The position numbers and the translations under genes are program-made. DNA of 64,000 nt from CAIWHR01 sp963823215. GTDB taxonomy: Bacteria; Pseudomonadota; Gammaproteobacteria; Burkholderiales; Casimicrobiaceae. Under the pieces are notes generated by a model. It saw nothing but the letters and a program-made list of their open reading frames with translations, was not told where the DNA came from and searched no databases. The DNA lies in contig CAWGKT010000001.1 of NCBI GenBank assembly GCA_963823215.1, forward strand, positions 62,001 to 126,000. The letters run 5' to 3'. Positions 37,503 to 46,564 of the stretch are shown here, one piece after another (the first letter of the stretch is position 1; each line of letters opens with the position of its first letter).

Positions 37503-38821
37503 ACACGCGTCGGTGTCGTCCGCCCCCGGACAAGCGCTTCATCCAGCAAAGCGAACGCAAATCGCTGCGGCCCGGCGTGGTCCCGGGTCGACTCGGAGGC
37601 GATGATCGAGGTGGCGTAGGTCTTGTTCAGCGCCTCCAGCCGGGCGGCGATGTTGACCTCGTCGCCGATCACCGTGTAGCCGAGCCGGTCCGGGGTGCCG
37701 ATGAGCCCGTGGATGACGACGCCCGTGTTGATGCCGATGCGCGCCCGCAGCGCAAGCCCCTCGCCGAACGTGCGCTCCTGCAACAGCGCCTGGATGTCGA
37801 GGGCCGCCTGGATCGCATTCGCGGCGTGGTCCGCATTGAGCCGCGGCGCGTTGAACGTGGCGAGAATGGCGTCACCCTGGAATTGCGTGATGACGCCGTC
37901 GTGCCGCATGATGGGCTCCGCGGCCGCCGCGTAGAACGCATTGAGCGTGCGCACGAGGTCCTGCGGCGCAAGGCGCTCCGACAGCGTCGTGAAGCCTTCG
38001 AGATCGAGAAAGAGCACGGTGGCCTCGCGCAGCTCGCCCGACCCGACCTCTACGCCGTCGGCGGAGGTCTTGATGAGGTTGGCGACCTCCGCCGGCACGA
38101 AGCGCGCGAGGTCCTGGTTGCTCGCGCTCTCGGTGACGGCGTAGGTGAGCAGGCGCCGGTTGCGCATGATGGCGAAGCCGAGGATGGCCGTCACGACGAG
38201 GATCGAGATCACCTTGTCGACCTCGGCGCCGATCAGCACACTGTTCGAGGTCATGTAATGCACGTAGTCGCGCGTGATCATGCTGTCGCGCGGGTCGATC
38301 GTGATCACGTAGAAGACGAGCACGATCCAGCCGACCGCGGCGATGAGGCCTGCGGTCACGACCTTGCGGGCGTCGAAATTGAGCGTGCGCAGCGCGATGA
38401 AGATGAACACGTAGAGGAGTGTGGGCGCCTTGAGGTAGAACGACGGTGGCTGCTGGTATTGCAGGTGAAAGCTCCAGATCATGCCGACGAGCAGCGTCAT
38501 GTCGATGCCGATGGACAGGTAACGCAGCCATTCGGGCAGGCGATGGCGGTGGGCGAGCATGAGGCGCACCAGCGTGAATGCGAGATACGCGGCGAGCACC
38601 CAGGGCACCGGCCGGAACGGAGCGGCTTCGGTGAAGGTTTTCGGGGCCGCCAGGTAGACCATGGAAAACCCCAGGACGACCGCCAGCTGGACCCAGCCCA
38701 CCAGGATCTCGCTCGCCTCCTCCTGCGCGCGCACACGCACTGCGATCCGGGCGGGAAGCTCCGCCCGACGCAGGGACCGACCAAGGCCGCTCATCCGGGG
38801 AATCGTCAGTGTCTGGGCCAT
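37472..38821 (-). CDS. Membrane-anchored class III adenylate/guanylate cyclase
   Basis: 449 residues. About six transmembrane helices occupy residues 38-225 (for example LVGWVQLAVVLGFSMVYLAA and GLIAAVGWIVLVFYVITI). A short linker then leads to a cytoplasmic class III cyclase domain from about 260. Metal-binding aspartates lie in VLFLDLEGFTTLSE and FQGDAILATF, and the transition-state Asn/Arg pair in GDEVNIAARLEAL. The membrane part is a MASE-like sensor of unknown signal. The product (cAMP more likely than cGMP) could feed the cNMP-binding protein encoded on the opposite strand. The end overlaps the HD gene convergently. Confidence 0.9.
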   Translation of the reverse strand: MAQTLTIPRMSGLGRSLRRAELPARIAVRVRAQEEASEILVGWVQLAVVLGFSMVYLAAPKTFTEAAPFRPVPWVLAAYLAFTLVRLMLAHRHRLPEWLRYLSIGIDMTLLVGMIWSFHLQYQQPPSFYLKAPTLLYVFIFIALRTLNFDARKVVTAGLIAAVGWIVLVFYVITIDPRDSMITRDYVHYMTSNSVLIGAEVDKVISILVVTAILGFAIMRNRRLLTYAVTESASNQDLARFVPAEVANLIKTSADGVEVGSGELREATVLFLDLEGFTTLSERLAPQDLVRTLNAFYAAAAEPIMRHDGVITQFQGDAILATFNAPRLNADHAANAIQAALDIQALLQERTFGEGLALRARIGINTGVVIHGLIGTPDRLGYTVIGDEVNIAARLEALNKTYATSIIASESTRDHAGPQRFAFALLDEALVRGRTTPTRVYKVDRVAAP

Positions 38822-38899
38822 CGGGGTTGCCTTTCGCCGGCGAAATCGCTAGGAAATTGCTGCGGACGGTAAAGTGAGTCGTCGCCCGGGTAGTGCACC

Positions 38900-39520
38900 T
38901 TACGTCGCGTCGGCGGCGGGAGGGCCGACGAGCGGCACGTTGCATTCGCGGACGGCAATTCGCCCTTGGGCGTCGACGGCGAACCGGTGCAGCGCGCCGT
39001 TCTGCAACCGGACCGGCGGTTTGCCCATCATGTCCCAGCCGGTCGCGGCGGCAAGCACGGCCCGCAGCACGCCCTTGTGCGTGACGGCAACCACGGGCTC
39101 ACCGAGCGCGGCAACTTCCCCGAGCCAGCGCACGACCCGGTCACGCACCTCGCGCGGGCTCTCGCCCCCGGGCGGCCGGAAATCCAGTCCGGCGGCCTCG
39201 TTCCTCGCAAACGCGTCGCCGAAGCGTTGGCGCAGCTCGTCCAGTCCGTACCCTTCCCATTCACCCCAGTCCATCTCGGTCAGCGCGGGCTCGTCGCGCG
39301 GCGGCGCGCCGGACAGGATCTGCGCGGTCTCGACCGCCCGTCGCAGCGGGCTCGAATGCCACTGCACCGCGCCAGCGACGGGGAACGCCAGGTCGGCCGG
39401 CAGGCGCCAGGTGCGCACCTCGGCTCGACCCGACTCGCTCAACGGTATGTCGCGCCGGCCCTGCATGCGGCGCTGCTCGTTCCACGCCGTGCTGCCGTGA
39501 CGGACGAAAGCTACGATCAT
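38900..39520 (-). CDS. Histidine phosphatase (phosphoglycerate mutase-like) family protein
   Basis: 206 residues of the histidine phosphatase superfamily. The catalytic motif is IVAFVRHGSTAWNEQ with the nucleophile His8, followed by SSPLRRAVETAQIL (Arg), EMDWGEWEGYGLDEL (acid/base Glu) and VVAVTHKGVLRAVL (second His). No signal peptide. The start overlaps the stop of the glycosyltransferase gene upstream (ATGA), so it is co-translated with it. It may dephosphorylate a sugar-phosphate or a lipid-linked intermediate of the same pathway; CobC-like or GpmB-like activity cannot be excluded. Confidence 0.85.
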   Translation of the reverse strand: MIVAFVRHGSTAWNEQRRMQGRRDIPLSESGRAEVRTWRLPADLAFPVAGAVQWHSSPLRRAVETAQILSGAPPRDEPALTEMDWGEWEGYGLDELRQRFGDAFARNEAAGLDFRPPGGESPREVRDRVVRWLGEVAALGEPVVAVTHKGVLRAVLAAATGWDMMGKPPVRLQNGALHRFAVDAQGRIAVRECNVPLVGPPAADAT

Positions 39521-40681
39521 CGCGCCGAGGCAGGAATGGCGCCGATGCCGGTGCGCCAGGCACCCTGATCCGTGACGCCGCGCAGCACCGCATCGATCCT
39601 TGCGGCGGCCACCGGCAGGTCGTGTTCCGCGCGTGCGTACACCGGCGCGGCCTCGGCCATCTGCCGCCGCAATCCGGTGTCGGTCAACAGCTGCCATGTC
39701 GCGGTCGGCAAAGGCCTCGGCGTCGCCCACCGGGACCAGCAGGCCCGTGCGGCCCGAGCACACCACGGCGCGGACACCGCCGCCATCTCCGGCGACGACC
39801 GGCACGCCGCTCGCCTGCGCTTCGATGAAGGCCATCCCGAAGGCCTCGTCGATCGCGGGCCAGACATAGACGTCGCTGGCGCGCAACCATGCGGCCACGC
39901 TGGAGGCCGTCTGCAATCCGACAAATCTCACCTGCGCTGCAGGGAACGCCGCGAACGCCGCCTCGACCTCCGTGCGCGCGGGTCCATCGCCCACGACCAC
40001 CAGTTCCCAGTCGATGGACCGAATCCGCGCCAGCGCTGCGGCCAGCAAACGGTAGGAGGCGAGCTTGGCGCCCGGGCGCATCATGGCCACCGTGATCAAC
40101 CGCGCGCGCGCGCGGGCGACGGGCGCGTTGGCAACGCTTTTCCCCGGCGGACCGGTGAACTCGGCAAGGTCGATGAACGGCGGCACGAAGGCATCAGCGC
40201 TCGCGGCACCGCGGACCAGGCGAATCCCGGCGAGGTCGACGGGGTTGAACGAGATCGTCGCGGATGCAGCCTCGATCGCCGCCACCGATCCCTGATAGCC
40301 GATCGCCCAGGCCCCGTCGCGCCGCTTCGCGGCAGAGGACGCCTCGGCGATCACGTAAGGAATGTCGAGCCCGCGACTTACCGCAGGACCCAGCCAATCG
40401 GGAGCCTTGTGGTAGACGTGATAGGTAAACCAGACGTCGGGGCGAGCGATCGCGTCGCGGTAGCGCACGACAAGGCGCTGTGCCAGACGTGCGCCGACCT
40501 CGCGCAGGCGTGCCTGCCTGCCTGCATCGCCCGCGCGGTCGTAGCTGCGAAAGCGCGAGGCGACGAAGGTCTCGTGGCCGCCCGCGCGCAGTGCCTGCAG
40601 CAGCACTCGCGCGAGTTGACGATCACCGGACGGGACCGGGTGATCCGCCGGCTTCAGCGGCGCGTAGAAGGCAACCCTCAT
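39517..40681 (-). pseudogene. GT4-type glycosyltransferase, one frame break
   Basis: About 388 residues with a GT-B fold. The N-terminal MRVAFYAPLKPADHPVPSGD and VYVWPAIDEAFGMAFIEAQA (the E-x7-E region) are typical of GT4 retaining transferases. Near 39700 an extra base moves the frame: the first frame reads GDAEAFADRDM, while the conserved tail TWQLLTDTGLRRQMAEAA, then AAARIDAVLRG, is in the next frame and stops at 39517. The first frame would otherwise run on without a stop into the phosphatase gene. It overlaps the upstream GT4 gene by four bases. Probably a functional sugar transferase apart from the break. Confidence 0.78.
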
Positions 40682-41931
40682 GGCGTAGCGGCCCGCGCGG
40701 CGAACCTCGCGGCGAGCCGATCGGCACCGGCATCCAGCGAGAAGGCCCCGGTGGCGCGCTCGCAGCCGGCCTCACCCAGGCGTCGGCGCAGCGCGGGATC
40801 GGCAATCAGTCGGGCCAGCGCATCGGCGAGGGGCGCGACGGCGCCGGGCTCGACCAGGAGCCCGGTGACGCCGTCCTGGATCAGCTCCGGTATGCCGGAA
40901 ATACGGGTCGACACGCACGCAAGATGCTGGCTCTGCGCCTCCAGCAGGACATTGGGGAGCCCGTCACGGTCGCCGTCGGCAGCAATGCGGCAAGGCAGCG
41001 CAAAGATGTCCGCCGCGCGATAGGCGGCGAGCACCGCGGCCTGCGCTTGCGGGCCGCGCCAATCGATACGTTCCGCGATGCCGAGGCTTCGTGCCGTGTC
41101 CTTGAGCTTGCCCAGCAGTGGGCCACCGCCGATGTGGACGAGCCGCCAGTGCCGCCCGTTGGGGATTCGCGCCAGCGCGGCCAGCAGATCGTCGAAGCCC
41201 TTCTTGTCGACGGCCCGGCCCACCGTGAGCATCACGACGGGCTGATCGGGATCGGTGCCGTCGGCTCCGCGATGTGCGACCGGCGCAGGGGCAAACCGGC
41301 GGGTGTCGAGCCCGTGGTAGATCAGATCGACCTCACGGTCCGCGCCGGCGAGACCGCGCAGATGGCGGGCGTTGACCTCCGTGCACGTGGTCATCCAGGC
41401 GCAGGCGGCGAGCTTTTCGCGCTTCTCCCAATCGGGCGTCGTCCAGATGTCCTTGGCGTGGGCCGAACAGCTCCAGGGCAGGCCGCGCAGGATGGCGGCG
41501 TACATCGTCACCGAGGCCGGCGTGTGCAGGAAGTGCGCGTGCAGCTGGACGACGTCGCGCGGCAATTCGGCCGCCAGCACGAACGCCTGCCCCAGGCGGC
41601 GAATCCGCGACCGGGTCGGGTCGCGCCGGAAGTCGCGCCACCACACGGCGAGCGCTACCGGGTACCCGGGAAGACGTTTGGCCACCCGCCATGCGCGCCA
41701 GACGCGCACCGGCGCGTCATGCAGGTACTCGGGCAGGTAGAAGACCGGCGCGCGTATCGCCGCGTGGATCGGATGGGTCTCCCGGTCCGTGGGGTGGCGC
41801 AGCGAGAACAGCGCCAGGGCGACCCCGCGCGCCTCGAGGGCGTGCAGTTCCTGCGCAATGAAGGTTTCCGAAAGGCGCGGATAACCCTTGAGGATCACTG
41901 CGATGACGCCGGCCGCGAGCGGACCATTCAT
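40678..41931 (-). CDS. GT4-type glycosyltransferase
   Basis: 417 residues, an intact GT-B fold enzyme. The N-terminal domain begins AVILKGYPRLSETFIAQELH, a start typical of polysaccharide-biosynthesis transferases. LHAHFLHTPASVTMYAA and FSAHAKDIW-like CSAHAKDIWTT lie in the acceptor half. The donor half has VGRAVDKKGFDDLLAALARI and ADGDRDGLPNVLLEAQS with the E-x7-E-type glutamates. It acts at the cytoplasmic membrane face on lipid-linked or free glycans. First gene of a minus-strand unit with a second GT4 and the histidine phosphatase, and divergent from the exporter gene across about 170 bases. Confidence 0.88.
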   Translation of the reverse strand: MNGPLAAGVIAVILKGYPRLSETFIAQELHALEARGVALALFSLRHPTDRETHPIHAAIRAPVFYLPEYLHDAPVRVWRAWRVAKRLPGYPVALAVWWRDFRRDPTRSRIRRLGQAFVLAAELPRDVVQLHAHFLHTPASVTMYAAILRGLPWSCSAHAKDIWTTPDWEKREKLAACAWMTTCTEVNARHLRGLAGADREVDLIYHGLDTRRFAPAPVAHRGADGTDPDQPVVMLTVGRAVDKKGFDDLLAALARIPNGRHWRLVHIGGGPLLGKLKDTARSLGIAERIDWRGPQAQAAVLAAYRAADIFALPCRIAADGDRDGLPNVLLEAQSQHLACVSTRISGIPELIQDGVTGLLVEPGAVAPLADALARLIADPALRRRLGEAGCERATGAFSLDAGADRLAARFAARAATP

Positions 41932-42104
41932 CCGGTTTCCGTTGCCTGATTCAGTGCCGCCGCGGGTCCCTCGAGCAGGGAGAGCGTGCCGTGGCGGACC
42001 GCGCCGGGAGCGGCAGATGTTAACATCGCCGGGCCTCCTCGTGTGCCCGTGCCGCCGCTCGGCGAGCAGCGGCTGCTCTTTGCCCGAGGGAGGCTTTGCA
42101 ACGC

Positions 42105-44741
42105 ATGGAACGGTCCCTTTTCCGCTACATCTTCCAGCACACCTGGCGCAATCAGGTGCTGCTGCTGATCGTCACCGCGATCAGCTTTCCGCTGATCTAC
42201 ATCAATCTCGAGATTCCGAAGCGCATCGTCAACAGCGCGATCGGCGGCAAGAACCTACCATCGACTTTCCTCGGCTTCGACGTCACGCAGGTGTCCTACC
42301 TGATGGCGCTGTCGTTCCTGCTGCTCGCCCTCATCACGCTCAACGGCGTGATCAAGTACTGGCTCAACGTCTACAGCGGCGTCATCGGCGAGCGCACGAT
42401 GCGCCGGCTGCGCCATGCCCTCTACGAGCAGGTGCTGCGGTTTCCGCTGCCGCAGTTCAAGACGATGTCCTCCGGCGAGATCATTCCGATGATCGTGGCC
42501 GAGACCGATCCGATCGGCGGCTTCATCGGCGAGTCGGTCAGCCTGCCGGTCTTCCAGGGCGGCCTGCTCGTCACCTATCTGTTGTTCATCTTCAACCAGG
42601 ACTTCTGGCTGGGGCTCGCCGCCGTCGCGCTGTACCCGCCGCAGGTCTTCCTGATTCCCCGCCTGCAGAAGAAGATCAACCTGCTCTCGAAGGAGCGGGT
42701 GCAGACGGCCCGCGCGTTGTCCGACCGGATCGGCGAGTCCGTGGCGGGTGCCGCCGAAATCCGCGGCAACGACACCTTTCATCTGGAGCGTGCGGACATC
42801 AGCGAGCGGCTGGGCAAGATCTACTCGATTCGCTTCGACGTCTTCAAGCGCAAGTTCTTCGTCAAGTTCCTCAACAATTTCCTGGCCCAGATCACGCCGT
42901 TCTTCTTCTACTCGGTCGGCGGCTACCTGGTGATCAAGGGCAGCCTGTCGCTCGGCGCGCTGGTTGCCGTGCTCGCCGCGTACAAGGACATCCTCGCGCC
43001 GTGGAAGGAGCTCCTCACCTGGTATTCGACCAAGGAGGATGTGCGGATCAAGTACGAGCAGATCGTGTCCCAGTTCGAGCCCGCGGGCATCATTGACTCG
43101 AAGCTGATGGAGAATCCGCCGGCAACCGTCGATCGGCTCGCGGGCGAGATCGCGGCCACCGCCCTGACCTATGCCGAGGAGGGAGGCGTCAACCGGGTTG
43201 AGCGCGTGTCGTTCAACATTCCCGCCGGCGAGCACGTGGCCCTGGTGGGAGGAGGGCATAGCGGCAAGGACGACATCACCCACCTGCTGGCGCGCCTCGT
43301 GTTTCCCGTCGGCGGGCGCCTGGCCGTCGCCAGTGCGAATTTCGCCGACGTGCACCAGGCCGTTCCGGGAAGGCGCATGGCGTTCGCGACGCAGAACGCG
43401 TATATCTTTTCGGGGACGCTGTCGCGCAACCTCTACTACGGGCTAATGCATCAGCCGCTGCGCCCGCCGAGTTACGACGAAGTGCAGGCGCAGCGCGAGC
43501 AGATGCGCGTGCGCAACGCGCTGGCAGCCGGCAACAGCCCCGACGACGTCCGCGCGGACTGGATCGACTACGCCGCCGCGGGCGTCGCCGACGCCGGCGA
43601 GCTGGCCGAGGCCGCGCTCGCGGTGCTGCGTCGCGTGGAGATGGAGCAGGAAGTCATCGGTTTCGGCCTCGCGAGCGCCTCGGACCCGCAGGCTCATCCT
43701 TCGATCGCGGCGATGGGCCTCGACGCGCGCGCGCGCATCCGGGATCGCGTCCAGGGCAAAGATCTCGCGTCGTTCGTCGAGCTGTTCGATCCGGCACGCT
43801 ATCACTCGAATATCAGCGTCGCAGAGAATCTGCTGTTCGGCACTCCGCGCAGCCCGGCGTTCCAGCCGGCCAATCTTCCCGGCAACCCCGAGTTCGTCGC
43901 GTTGCTCGGTGAAGTCGGCCTGCTGGATGACCTGTACCAGGCGGGCGTGACGGTCGCGGGGCTCATGGTCGAGTTGTTCGCGGACGTCGCGCCGGACAGC
44001 GATCTGTTCGCCCAATACAGTTTCATCAGCGCGGACGACTTGCCGGAATTCCGGAACCTGCTGGCGAAGATCGCCGACGGCACGCTGAGCGCCGCGAGCG
44101 ACGACGAGAGGGCCAGCCTGCTGGCCCTCACCTTCAGGCTGGTCGTCGCGCAGCATCGGCTCGGCGTGATCGACGAGGGCATGCAGGAGAAGATCGTCGC
44201 GGCGCGGGCCGAGTTTCGCCGGCGCTACACGAAGCGCGAGGACGTCGTCGAGTTCTTCGAGCCCGACCATTTCAGCTCGACGCTCTCGATCCAGGACAAC
44301 ATCCTGTTCGGCCGGGTGGCCATCGAGCATGCCAATGCCCAGGGGCGCGTGAACACCCTGGTGCGCGAGGTCGCCGCCGAGGTGGGCATGAATGCGGAAC
44401 TCATCCGGCTGGGGCTTCAGTTCGAAGTCGGCAACGGGGGGGCGCGGCTTTCGTATTCGCAACGACAACGACTGGCCATCGCCCGGGCCATCATGAAGAA
44501 CCCCGACATCCTTGTGTTCAACGAACCCACTTCGGGTCTCGACCCGGCCACCGAAACGCGCATCCTGGGCACGGTGCTCGACTGGGCCAAGGGGCGCACG
44601 GTCGTCTGGGCCCTTGGGCGGGCGGACCTGGCGCGTGCCTTCGATCGCGTGCTCATTCTGGACGAAGGCCGCCTCGTCGAGCAGGGGGCCGTCACCGACC
44701 TCGAGCGTCCGGGAACGGCGCTGTCGCGGTTGCTCGCTTGA
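42105..44741 (+). CDS. ABC exporter (membrane + ATP-binding) with degenerate nucleotide-binding domain and about 340-residue insert
   Basis: 878 residues. An ABC type-1 membrane domain (residues about 15-310, with helices such as VLLLIVTAISFPLIYINL) precedes one nucleotide-binding domain. P-loop is VGGGHSGKDDI, with Asp where Ser/Thr coordinates Mg; signature is LSYSQRQR instead of LSGGQ; Walker B reads ILVFNEPTSGLD with Asn for Asp; and the switch region VWALGRAD lacks the usual His. About 340 residues separate the Q-loop helix SGTLSRNLYYG from the signature, and inside are two more similar segments (NISVAENLLFG, TLSIQDNILFG). GGGAGG at 42088 favours the ATG at 42105. Probably exports the glycoconjugate made by the neighbouring transferases. 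Confidence 0.85.
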   Translation: MERSLFRYIFQHTWRNQVLLLIVTAISFPLIYINLEIPKRIVNSAIGGKNLPSTFLGFDVTQVSYLMALSFLLLALITLNGVIKYWLNVYSGVIGERTMRRLRHALYEQVLRFPLPQFKTMSSGEIIPMIVAETDPIGGFIGESVSLPVFQGGLLVTYLLFIFNQDFWLGLAAVALYPPQVFLIPRLQKKINLLSKERVQTARALSDRIGESVAGAAEIRGNDTFHLERADISERLGKIYSIRFDVFKRKFFVKFLNNFLAQITPFFFYSVGGYLVIKGSLSLGALVAVLAAYKDILAPWKELLTWYSTKEDVRIKYEQIVSQFEPAGIIDSKLMENPPATVDRLAGEIAATALTYAEEGGVNRVERVSFNIPAGEHVALVGGGHSGKDDITHLLARLVFPVGGRLAVASANFADVHQAVPGRRMAFATQNAYIFSGTLSRNLYYGLMHQPLRPPSYDEVQAQREQMRVRNALAAGNSPDDVRADWIDYAAAGVADAGELAEAALAVLRRVEMEQEVIGFGLASASDPQAHPSIAAMGLDARARIRDRVQGKDLASFVELFDPARYHSNISVAENLLFGTPRSPAFQPANLPGNPEFVALLGEVGLLDDLYQAGVTVAGLMVELFADVAPDSDLFAQYSFISADDLPEFRNLLAKIADGTLSAASDDERASLLALTFRLVVAQHRLGVIDEGMQEKIVAARAEFRRRYTKREDVVEFFEPDHFSSTLSIQDNILFGRVAIEHANAQGRVNTLVREVAAEVGMNAELIRLGLQFEVGNGGARLSYSQRQRLAIARAIMKNPDILVFNEPTSGLDPATETRILGTVLDWAKGRTVVWALGRADLARAFDRVLILDEGRLVEQGAVTDLERPGTALSRLLA

Positions 44742-44919
44742 GGCTGGCGCGCGCTCCCCCGGCCGCAGCGCTGGTTGCGACGCGCGAGCGCGGTGCCGCC
44801 GCGGTCGATCGGGCGCCGCCCGCCGACTGTCGCTCGTTGCTCCTGCGCCATCGCTCCGGCCGCGAGCGCCCTGGTCCATAATGTCGAAGCTTCGGCAAAC
44901 GCGGACATCCAGGCGCATC

Positions 44920-46551
44920 ATGCTTAACAAGAATCTCGCAGGTCCCCTGATGGCCTTGCTGGCCCTTTCGGCCTGCTCGAAAGCACCCGACTCGGGGAAT
45001 GCCGCGGCGCCCGGTGCGTCGAGCGTGCCGCCGCCGGCGCTGGCGGCGCAACCCGCGCCGGTGGCTGCGGCCCGCGGTGCCGCTGGCGTCGCTTGGCGGA
45101 ACGGCGACGTCGACGCAGCCCTTGCCGCGGCGCGCGCGGAGAACAAGCCGGTGTTTCTGTATTGGGGCGCGATCTGGTGTCCTCCATGCAACCAGGTCAA
45201 GGCCACGATCTTCAATCGCCAGGACTTCATCGACCGGTCGCGTTTCTTCATTCCCGTTTATATCGACGGCGACAGCCCGAGCGCGCAAATGGAGGGATCG
45301 CGTTTCAGGGTCAGTGGCTATCCGACCATGATCCTGTTCACTCCGGACGGCCGTGAGATCACGCGTCTGCCGGGCGAGGTCGACGCCGAACAGTACATGC
45401 GCGTGCTGGCGATGGGTATGAGCGGCAGGCGGCCGATCAGGGAAACCCTGGCGGTGGGGCTTTCGACGGGGGCCGGCGCGCGGGTAGGCCTGGTGGCCGA
45501 CGACTGGCGCATGCTGGCCTACTACTCGTGGATCACCGACGAGCAGCAGTTGGTGCCGAAGGGCGACCTCGCATCGACACTTTCGCGCCTGGCGAAGGCC
45601 TGTCCGCCGGACCAGGTGGAGACCGCGATGCGGCTCGAATTGCAGGCCATGGCGGCGGCCGCGAGCGCCAAGGGGTCGCGTCCACGGACGGATCCCGCCG
45701 CCGTTGCGCGCGTGATGACGGTCTTGGCGGACGCCAGGCGCGCGCGCGCGAACTTCGATCTGCTCGTCTACTACGCGGGCAGCGTCACCGGTTATCTGAC
45801 GCCGGCCCAATCGGCCGAGCGAGTGCGATTGACGACCGCGTGGAACGAGGCGCTCGACCGCTTCATCACCGATCCTGGCCTCGCCACGGACGACCGGCTC
45901 GCGGCCGTCAACGCCAAGGTCGAATTGGCCCGGCTCGCCATTCCGAAGGGTGCGTTACCGGAGCCCCTGCTGATGACGGTGCGGGACCAGGCGGCACGCG
46001 CGGATCGGGAAACGACCGATATCTACGCGCGGCAATCGGCGATCAGCGGCGCGGCGGCGGTGCTGGCCGAGGCGGGGCTCCTGGACGAATCCGACGTATT
46101 GCTCACGCAGGAACTCGCGCGCTCGCATTCGCCGTACTACTTCATGCTCGGCCTCGCGGCCAATGCCAGGAAGCGCGGCGACAACGTACGCGCACTCGAG
46201 TGGGCGGAAAAGGCCTACGCGGAAGCCAAAGGCCCGGCGACGCGCCTGCAGTGGGGCGTCGGTTACATCAAGGCCTTGATAGCTGCCGCGCCCCAAGACG
46301 CGGCACGCATCGAACGCGCGGCCGGCCAGGTCATCGGCGAGCTTGAGGCGACACCCGAGACGTTCTACGATCGCAACCAGCGGGCGCTCGAGCGCCTGGG
46401 CAAGGAGCTCGCCGCGTGGAACAAGAATCGGAAGCACGACGCCTCGTTGCAGCGCATTGGCGCGCAGATGGCGAGTGTGTGCGCCAAGCTTCCGGCCACC
46501 GATCCCGCGCGCGCGACCTGCGCCGGTGCACTGCGTCCCGCGAAGGCCTGA
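44920..46551 (+). CDS. Thioredoxin-fold lipoprotein with helical C-terminal region
   Basis: 543 residues. MLNKNLAGPLMALLALSAC is a lipoprotein signal with a LSAC lipobox, so Cys19 is the predicted lipidated residue. A thioredoxin-like domain follows, with YWGAIWCPPCNQVKATIF (CxxC redox pair), GYPTMILFTPDG and the cis-proline. From about residue 180 a long alpha-helical, TPR-like region runs to the end (ALEWAEKAYAEAKGPATRLQ). The start at 44920 is chosen because it gives a clean lipoprotein signal; an ATG at 44881 would add 13 polar residues. It acts at the periplasmic face of a membrane. It lies downstream of the exporter gene, and a functional tie is possible but unproven. Confidence 0.82.
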   Translation: MLNKNLAGPLMALLALSACSKAPDSGNAAAPGASSVPPPALAAQPAPVAAARGAAGVAWRNGDVDAALAAARAENKPVFLYWGAIWCPPCNQVKATIFNRQDFIDRSRFFIPVYIDGDSPSAQMEGSRFRVSGYPTMILFTPDGREITRLPGEVDAEQYMRVLAMGMSGRRPIRETLAVGLSTGAGARVGLVADDWRMLAYYSWITDEQQLVPKGDLASTLSRLAKACPPDQVETAMRLELQAMAAAASAKGSRPRTDPAAVARVMTVLADARRARANFDLLVYYAGSVTGYLTPAQSAERVRLTTAWNEALDRFITDPGLATDDRLAAVNAKVELARLAIPKGALPEPLLMTVRDQAARADRETTDIYARQSAISGAAAVLAEAGLLDESDVLLTQELARSHSPYYFMLGLAANARKRGDNVRALEWAEKAYAEAKGPATRLQWGVGYIKALIAAAPQDAARIERAAGQVIGELEATPETFYDRNQRALERLGKELAAWNKNRKHDASLQRIGAQMASVCAKLPATDPARATCAGALRPAKA

Positions 46552-46564
46552 GTGACCATCGGGG

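Noticed and set aside
42096..42104. TTG at 42096 as the exporter start
   Set aside because: It is only two bases from the GGGAGG ribosome-binding site, while the ATG at 42105 has usable spacing.
43443..45251. Long minus-strand frame opposite the exporter and lipoprotein genes
   Set aside because: Low-complexity charged composition, no start context and no recognisable domain. It spans the gap between two real genes on the other strand.
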